19,222 nucleotides of DNA from Saprospiraceae bacterium (GTDB lineage: Bacteria > Bacteroidota > Bacteroidia > Chitinophagales > Saprospiraceae), in the NCBI GenBank assembly GCA_013002625.1, contig JABDJE010000175.1:1-19222 (forward strand), written 5' to 3'. Positions 15,601 through 19,222 of the stretch are shown here, piece by piece. A model generated the notes under the pieces. It was given only the letters and a program-made list of their open reading frames with translations, ran no database searches and was not told where the DNA came from. Both the position numbers and the translations under genes were made by a program. Position 1 is the stretch's first letter. Each line of letters opens with the position of its first letter.

Positions 15601-15859
15601 CAATGGTGATAAATACTTAGACTTTATTTTTGGCGGCAACCATTACGATGTTGAAGTAGAAACAGTGCGGTATGATGGTTCAAAGGGTGGGCTTTGCCTG
15701 GGTGATGGTAAAGGTAATTTTAAAGCTATATCGGCGATTGAATCAGGTATATTTCTGAATTCAGATGTAAGGGATCTAGAAGTCGTGGCAACAAATAACT
15801 ACAAGGTCCTGGTGGTGGCAAGCAACAATGACAGCCTTCGTGTTTTGAATTTAAAATAA
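12602..15859 (+). CDS. Giant FG-GAP/VCBS repeat lipoprotein with ASPIC/UnbV domain (CRTAC1-like)
   Basis: The 1085-residue product has a short lipoprotein signal ending GTISC, with acylated Cys17, so it is probably surface- or periplasm-anchored. It is built of FG-GAP/VCBS beta-propeller repeats, each with a calcium-binding loop of the DxDxDG type. At least fourteen are visible, for example DINNDGLLDIY from residue 72, DINSDGFLDIY from 123, DLDNDGDVDMY, DFDENGWNDIY, DLNNDGLLDVV, DFNKDGTQDIF, DIDADGDMDIM and DFDDDGDMDFV. Residues about 515-585 form an ASPIC/UnbV domain (GARVEIYY, SRGYMSACPSNLHFGLG, DSVKVFW). This divides two propellers, about 65-495 and 640-1070. Homologues are abundant in Bacteroidota, often near SusC/SusD genes, which are absent here. 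The role is probably ligand or glycan binding with calcium. The last nine bases overlap the convergent glycosyltransferase gene. Confidence 0.93.
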   Translation: MRFHILVFLLIIGTISCEQNHSESSPKSQINLKLLTPTQTGIDFNNEIKENPRLHYFIWNFIYQGAGVALGDINNDGLLDIYFSGNMVSDKLYLNKGNFEFEDISDKSGIVDRLWSTGVTMVDINSDGFLDIYVCKNFFLLQEGVRTNKLFVNNGDMTFTEQAAQYGLDDPGYAVQAYFNDLDNDGDVDMYLVNQPMDQYASLLARPETLNSLPKTDRIYINNQGKFEDHTDILGLQNNRYGLSAALADFDENGWNDIYVCNDYNKGDHLYMGINGKAFQEDIQGRMDHTSFYSMGSDVGDINNDGWQDLITLDMAFADHYRSKTNMESMRPDLFWQLVNEGNHYQYAVNNLHLNQGQGHFSEIGHLAGVAKTDWSWTALLEDMDNDGLKDLIISNGLLKDLRNNDFLTQMRATAHQNNPEAMFQMTQQIPSTPVPNYIYKNSGNLKFTEVTQEAGFSQPGFSTGMAIGDLNNDGLLDVVINNTNSAASIYKNTSKRSNNWIDIDLKGKIYNPNGLGARVEIYYGNNIQSQSVNTSRGYMSACPSNLHFGLGRHTQLDSVKVFWDHIQCSTVINPQINSILNIDYNSTKAISPINFKLDETFKITQLKAFKHNENELDEYAEQVLLPHKLSTPGPKLSQGDINGDGISDIVVCGGQNQATQVFLGTPGSNYETSASFALEADKKYEDVDLRLFDFDGDEDLDLYVVSGGHQYANGHGLNEDRLYLNKGNGEFTKSQLDLGSTRFDGSVVMTADFNKDGTQDIFIGGRGIPGLYPHNASSLLLINKDDLLIPFESKVFEHIGMLTDADVVDIDADGDMDIMAVFEWGPISLFRNEDGQFTKEDIQIMGHASHGWWWQIESGDFDDDGDMDFVVGNLGQNNKFKPSIDKPFKIFSGDMDDNGDNDVVLAKTQNNSLIPLRGRECSSEEMPFILEKFKNFDAFAKADLVSIIGQESLDKSLQAEIYNFKSVYLENEGAGQFSARPLPIECQFGPLKAIEIGDFNGDKYLDFIFGGNHYDVEVETVRYDGSKGGLCLGDGKGNFKAISAIESGIFLNSDVRDLEVVATNNYKVLVVASNNDSLRVLNLK

Positions 15860-17749
15860 TAACTGAATCATATATTGCACCTCCAGCCAGATGTTATATT
15901 TCCGTGCGTAGTAAGTATTGATCTGATGATTCTGTGTTGCATCATTTGTCCCTGGCAATTCAAAAACGCCATTTCGAATGTTGGGTAGTTCAGCCCGATA
16001 AGGATCTGGCATCTTGTATCCAATCCATGTCTTACTACCTATCAACACATTTGCTGCCTGAAAAAACGCTTTTCTGGAATTAGCTGTAAGCAGTATCCAA
16101 ATCGGGAATGTAATCAATATCAATACACCGAAAGTCAAATCAAAGATGCGCTTCAGTCGTCGGTGAAACTTCTGATCGATTTTAAAACTAATATCCATGG
16201 TGTACCATTCTCCAATATGGTTTTTGGAGTCGCTGCCCAAAATGCTGGAATTATCATCATTGGCAATTTTATAGGACACCTTATCACCCAACAAGGACAT
16301 AACTTTAAAAATGTCCTGGGTGGAAATATCCTTACTGCAAAAGACAAGGTCATTTATTTTTCGCGCGCGTACTAAAGAGACTAAGGCAAGAGGTTCATCA
16401 CCTTCAATGTGAGCCATATCAAAAGATTCATCTTCGGATTGATGGAATACCTTCTGAATTTCAATAAAAGACAAATCGGAGCCAATTATTCCAAATCGTT
16501 TTTTGGGCCATCCCGAAAACCGACTTGTATTATGAAGAAGGAGATTGTAGAACTTTCGTGTGAAAAAAAGCAGGAATGGTGAAGACATGGCAAGTACCAC
16601 GAGCACTACTCTGGAAAAACGAAATTGCTCCGGTAACAAACTATAGACAGTTAGCATAAAAAGAGCACCACTCACAAACCCCAATACTAAGTGTTTGATA
16701 TTATGTCTTCGGTCATATTGCCCAAAGAGGTAATAGCAAAAAATTAAAATAGACGACAACAATAGAAGGATGAGATCGGTATTGTGCATCGCATAATACA
16801 TCGGGTCATTAAAGTAAAATCTTGCCCAAATGCTTTGGAATAATTTCGCAACTGAGAACAGCAGAACTATATCTAGCATCGGTCGGAGAATACGCTTGAG
16901 CATGGATTTAAAAATATTTGCCATAGCAGTAAATACAATGCCTACAGCAATAAGGATGCGCCAAAAAAGACCACCCCCGGCTTGTCGCTTGGAAGCATAC
17001 TTTTGCATGGCACCATAAAAGTTTCGTGTATAGCTAAGCGTTTGTTTATTGGTGCTTTCACCTTTGAAATGTATGATTTTGGATGCAGGGGAATAAATGA
17101 TATCATACCCTGCTTGTTTGATTTGATAAGACAGTTCAATATCCTCGCCGTACATAAAATAATCCTCGTCAAATCCACCAACCTGTTTTAATACATCTGT
17201 TCTGCAAAACATGAATGCACCCGTCAAAACTTCTACATTTTGCTCGGAATGGTCTTTAAGATGGCCCAAGTAATATTGATTAAAAATTTTAGACCCAGGA
17301 AACAGCGCATTTAGACCAATAATTTTAAAGAAAGCACTGGTTGGTGAGGGGAAGCCTCTTTTGGATTCGGGAAGAAACTCACCAGAACCATCCATCATTT
17401 TTACACCCATGGCCCCTACATTGGGGTGGTTTTCCATATAGTCCCAACAATGTTTTAATGTATCCTCTTCCAATATTGTATCAGGATTGAGGATTAAGGT
17501 GTACCTGCCTTGCGCAATTTCAAAGCCCTGGTTATTGGCTTTTGAGAACCCTTTGTTGTCTGTGTTGGCAATTAATTTGACCTCAGGAAAATATGCCTGG
17601 ATCATTTCCAGCGAGCCATCTTGTGAATTGTTGTCTACCACTATAATCTCTGCCCGCTCTGAATGGCTGGCGTTATAGATCGACTGAAGGCATTGTCGCA
17701 GAAAATGCTTGACCTTATAATTAACAATGACAATACTGATATCAGGCAT
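15851..17749 (-). CDS. GT2 glycosyltransferase fused to a membrane, degenerate phosphoglycosyltransferase-like half
   Basis: The 632-residue protein has two parts. Residues 1-250 are a family 2 glycosyltransferase of rhamnosyltransferase (WbbL) type: SIVIVNYK at 5-12, VVDNNSQDGS at 37-46, NKGFSKANNQG at 65-75, the metal-binding NPDT at 88-91, GGFDEDYFMYGEDIEL at 191-206 and H227. Membrane helices follow near 264-282, 290-306, 325-342, 352-372 and 379-397. A Rossmann-like domain (about 415-510, KRFGIIGSD) and a helix starting KRIFDLTFGVLILITFPIW (533-551) reproduce the layout of WbaP/WcaJ-type polyprenyl-phosphate sugar transferases. The segment with their active site (about 70-90 residues) is missing, and the chain joins straight to NVLIGSKTWIG (567-577) and a remnant tail. 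The gene is 16 bp after recR on the same strand. It probably makes surface polysaccharide; the second half may only anchor or scaffold. Confidence 0.88.
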   Translation of the reverse strand: MPDISIVIVNYKVKHFLRQCLQSIYNASHSERAEIIVVDNNSQDGSLEMIQAYFPEVKLIANTDNKGFSKANNQGFEIAQGRYTLILNPDTILEEDTLKHCWDYMENHPNVGAMGVKMMDGSGEFLPESKRGFPSPTSAFFKIIGLNALFPGSKIFNQYYLGHLKDHSEQNVEVLTGAFMFCRTDVLKQVGGFDEDYFMYGEDIELSYQIKQAGYDIIYSPASKIIHFKGESTNKQTLSYTRNFYGAMQKYASKRQAGGGLFWRILIAVGIVFTAMANIFKSMLKRILRPMLDIVLLFSVAKLFQSIWARFYFNDPMYYAMHNTDLILLLLSSILIFCYYLFGQYDRRHNIKHLVLGFVSGALFMLTVYSLLPEQFRFSRVVLVVLAMSSPFLLFFTRKFYNLLLHNTSRFSGWPKKRFGIIGSDLSFIEIQKVFHQSEDESFDMAHIEGDEPLALVSLVRARKINDLVFCSKDISTQDIFKVMSLLGDKVSYKIANDDNSSILGSDSKNHIGEWYTMDISFKIDQKFHRRLKRIFDLTFGVLILITFPIWILLTANSRKAFFQAANVLIGSKTWIGYKMPDPYRAELPNIRNGVFELPGTNDATQNHQINTYYARKYNIWLEVQYMIQLLF

Positions 17750-17765
17750 GCGTTGTTTTTAATTC

Positions 17766-18386
17766 TCAAAGAGATATTTCCTTGTTATAGTCTGTTCTGC
17801 TGTGAATCGATCGACCAAGTGTCAGCTCATCCGCATATTCCAACTCGCCGCCAAACGAAACACCCCGTGCAATGGTAGATATCTTTACATTGCTCTGTGC
17901 TTCCAGCAGTTTGGAAATATAATAGATTGTCGTATCACCTTCAATTGAGGGGCTAATGGCCATGATCAATTCTTCAACTTCATTCTCTTTTACCCGCTGT
18001 ACCAGGGATTCAATATTCAGATCTTCTGGACCAATACCTTCAAGTGGGGATATTATCCCACCTAGAATATGATATATTCCGCTGTACTGTTGGGTGTTTT
18101 CAATCGCAATGACATCTTTAACTGTTTCCACAACACATATTAAATTTTTCTTGCGTGATGGATCAGAACAGATGTTACAAATATCGGTGTCAGCGTAATT
18201 ATAACATACGGTACATGACTTCAGATCTTCCTTGAGCGATCGCATGGCTTCAATAATGCGATCCTTTTTCTCTCCGTTATTCCCGGCCAGATGCAAAGCC
18301 AGTCTAAGGGCTGATTTTTTACCAATACTGGGCAGAGCACTTAAGGCTTCTACGGCTTTTTCTAGAGATTTGGATGAATATTTCAT
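17766..18386 (-). CDS. recR: Recombination mediator protein RecR
   Basis: RecR acts with RecO (and RecF) to load RecA onto SSB-coated single-stranded DNA during gap repair. The 206 residues match the usual length. The N-terminal helix-hairpin-helix (about 11-35) contains LPSIGKKSALRLA. The C4 zinc finger is formed by C58, C61, C70 and C73. The Toprim domain starts at ICVVET (83-88), includes SPSIEGDTT (145-153) and ends near the conserved ARGVSFGGELEYADELTLGRS (173-193). Every family motif is intact. The ATG at 18386 is preferred because it opens directly into the conserved SLEKAVEALSALP helix. The gene is divergent from the E2 gene across 213 bp and is followed after 16 bp by the glycosyltransferase fusion. 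Confidence 0.97.
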   Translation of the reverse strand: MKYSSKSLEKAVEALSALPSIGKKSALRLALHLAGNNGEKKDRIIEAMRSLKEDLKSCTVCYNYADTDICNICSDPSRKKNLICVVETVKDVIAIENTQQYSGIYHILGGIISPLEGIGPEDLNIESLVQRVKENEVEELIMAISPSIEGDTTIYYISKLLEAQSNVKISTIARGVSFGGELEYADELTLGRSIHSRTDYNKEISL

Positions 18387-18471
18387 TATGTGGATTGTAC
18401 CATTCTAAAATTGAACAAATAGGTCCCATTATTGTACTCTTAACACGAATGGTTTTATTTTGCTTTAATTC

Positions 18472-18488
18472 TTACTCAATTTGAGTAA
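18472..18488. promoter_or_regulatory. Perfect 17-bp palindrome between recR and the PDH E2 gene (candidate operator)
   Basis: TTACTCAA (18472-18479) and TTGAGTAA (18481-18488) are exact complements about a single T. The site lies 85 bp upstream of the recR start and 111 bp upstream of the E2 start. Its shape suits a dimeric helix-turn-helix regulator. No stem-loop terminator role is likely, since it is AT-rich and in a divergent promoter region. Confidence 0.5.
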
Positions 18489-18574
18489 ATATTATTGTAA
18501 AAATAGAAATTTATTGCGCCTAAGTGCGATATTCAAATTCCAAGGAATAAAGAACGAAAATTACAAATCATCAT

Positions 18575-18582
18575 TACATTTG
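18575..18582 (+). promoter_or_regulatory. Bacteroidota -7 element for the PDH E2 gene
   Basis: TACATTTG matches TAnnTTTG exactly, 17 bp before the ATG at 18600. As with the other candidates here, no TTG is seen at -33. Confidence 0.5.
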
Positions 18583-18599
18583 TAGCTTAAAATAAAATT

Positions 18600-19222
18600 A
18601 TGGCTGAAGTAATCAGAATGCCCAGATTAAGTGATACCATGGAGGAAGGCAACATTGTCTCATGGTTGAAAAGCGTTGGCGATAAAGTTGAACCTGGTGA
18701 TATACTCGCAGAAGTTGAAACCGACAAAGCCACCATGGAGTTGGAAAGCTTTAATGACGGTGTGCTTCTACACATTGGTGTTCCAGAAGGACCAGTAGCT
18801 GTTGAGGGCGTGATTGCCATTATTGGGGATGAAGGAGAAGACATATCAGGCGTACTCAAAGAGATTGAAAACGAATCATCCAATGGCGTAGCAAAATCGG
18901 AAGAAGCTAAGGAAGAACCTGCCCAAGAAAGCAGTCCAGCGCCTACGCCACAACCCGCAGCACCAAAAACAACTACTCCTGCATCCGCTACGCCTTCCCC
19001 GTCAATACCTGCTGATGGAAGAATTAAAGCTTCCCCCCTTGCCAGAAAAATGGCGGAAGAAAGCGGTATCGACATATCTAGAATCCAAGGGACTGGTGAA
19101 AATGGTCGTATCGTAAAAAGAGATATTGATAACGCCATAGAACACGGCGTTCCAAGTGCAGCTTCTTCAGCACCAATGCAAATGCAAATCGGCATTGATG
19201 AATCTCAATATGGGGACAGACC
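18600..19222 (+). CDS. pdhC: Pyruvate dehydrogenase complex E2, dihydrolipoamide acetyltransferase (N-terminal part)
   Basis: E2 forms the core of the pyruvate dehydrogenase complex and passes the acetyl group from E1 to CoA on a swinging lipoyl arm. The frame is open from ATG at 18600 to the window end (207 codons); the catalytic domain lies beyond. Residues 1-80 are a lipoyl domain opening MPRLSDTMEEGNIVSW, with the lipoylated lysine K43 in ETDKATMELES. This opening is the mitochondrial-like pyruvate type rather than the 2-oxoglutarate type. A Pro/Ala/Glu-rich flexible linker (about 95-138) follows. Residues about 141-178 are the peripheral-subunit-binding domain (ASPLARKMAEESGIDIS, then GRIVKRDI), and a second linker has begun at the edge. 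Only one lipoyl domain is present. The gene is also called aceF. It has its own upstream -7 element. Confidence 0.95.
   Translation, partial: MAEVIRMPRLSDTMEEGNIVSWLKSVGDKVEPGDILAEVETDKATMELESFNDGVLLHIGVPEGPVAVEGVIAIIGDEGEDISGVLKEIENESSNGVAKSEEAKEEPAQESSPAPTPQPAAPKTTTPASATPSPSIPADGRIKASPLARKMAEESGIDISRIQGTGENGRIVKRDIDNAIEHGVPSAASSAPMQMQIGIDESQYGDR

Noticed and set aside
18587..19195. Long open frame on the minus strand rich in Ser, Ala and Gly
   Set aside because: It is the antisense shadow of the E2 gene. The plus frame shows a lipoyl domain with its lysine motif and a subunit-binding domain, and the shadow has no recognisable motif.

Overview
The window reads as a chromosomal segment of a member of the Bacteroidota, most likely from the Saprospiria/Chitinophagia side of the phylum; that placement is an inference. 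The evidence is a type IX secretion (T9SS) C-terminal sorting domain, Ala-Gln signal-peptide ends, a Porin_10-like outer-membrane protein, several lipoproteins, an UnbV/ASPIC FG-GAP lipoprotein, a lack of Shine-Dalgarno sequences before the starts, and four intergenic matches to the Bacteroidota -7 element TAnnTTTG. No phage, transposon, CRISPR or RNA gene was recognised, and most of the content is housekeeping or envelope genes.

Layout. 1-477 (minus): the N-terminal part of a secreted protein with a starch/glycogen-binding-like beta-sandwich, cut by the window edge. 552-3926 (minus): a probable operon of a His-rich lipoprotein, recN (DNA repair) and fabI (fatty-acid synthesis). 4168-5109 (plus): an SPFH/stomatin-like membrane protein, ending at a strong intrinsic terminator that probably also serves the convergent small lipoprotein at 5173-5544. 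5690-8888 (plus): a T9SS-secreted LVIVD-repeat protein overlapping a Porin_10-like beta-barrel that starts at TTG. 8889-9051: a G-rich 14-bp tandem array grading into heptamer-phased repeats between convergent genes. 9052-11035 (minus): an NtrC-type regulator without a DNA-binding domain, four bases upstream of a LOG-family gene. 11148-12347 (minus): an M20 amidohydrolase. 12384-12601: a CTTAAG repeat array containing a 23-bp palindrome. 12602-15859 (plus): a very long FG-GAP/UnbV lipoprotein whose end overlaps a convergent glycosyltransferase fusion gene (15851-17749, minus). 17766-18386 (minus): recR. 18600 to the end (plus): the pyruvate dehydrogenase E2 gene, divergent from recR across a region with a perfect 17-bp palindrome.

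No multi-gene system of a clearly new type was found. The best leads are the GT2 protein fused to a phosphoglycosyltransferase-like half that has lost its catalytic segment, the HTH-less sigma-54 activator paired with a LOG enzyme, the two structured intergenic repeat regions, and the His-rich lipoprotein leading the recN-fabI operon.
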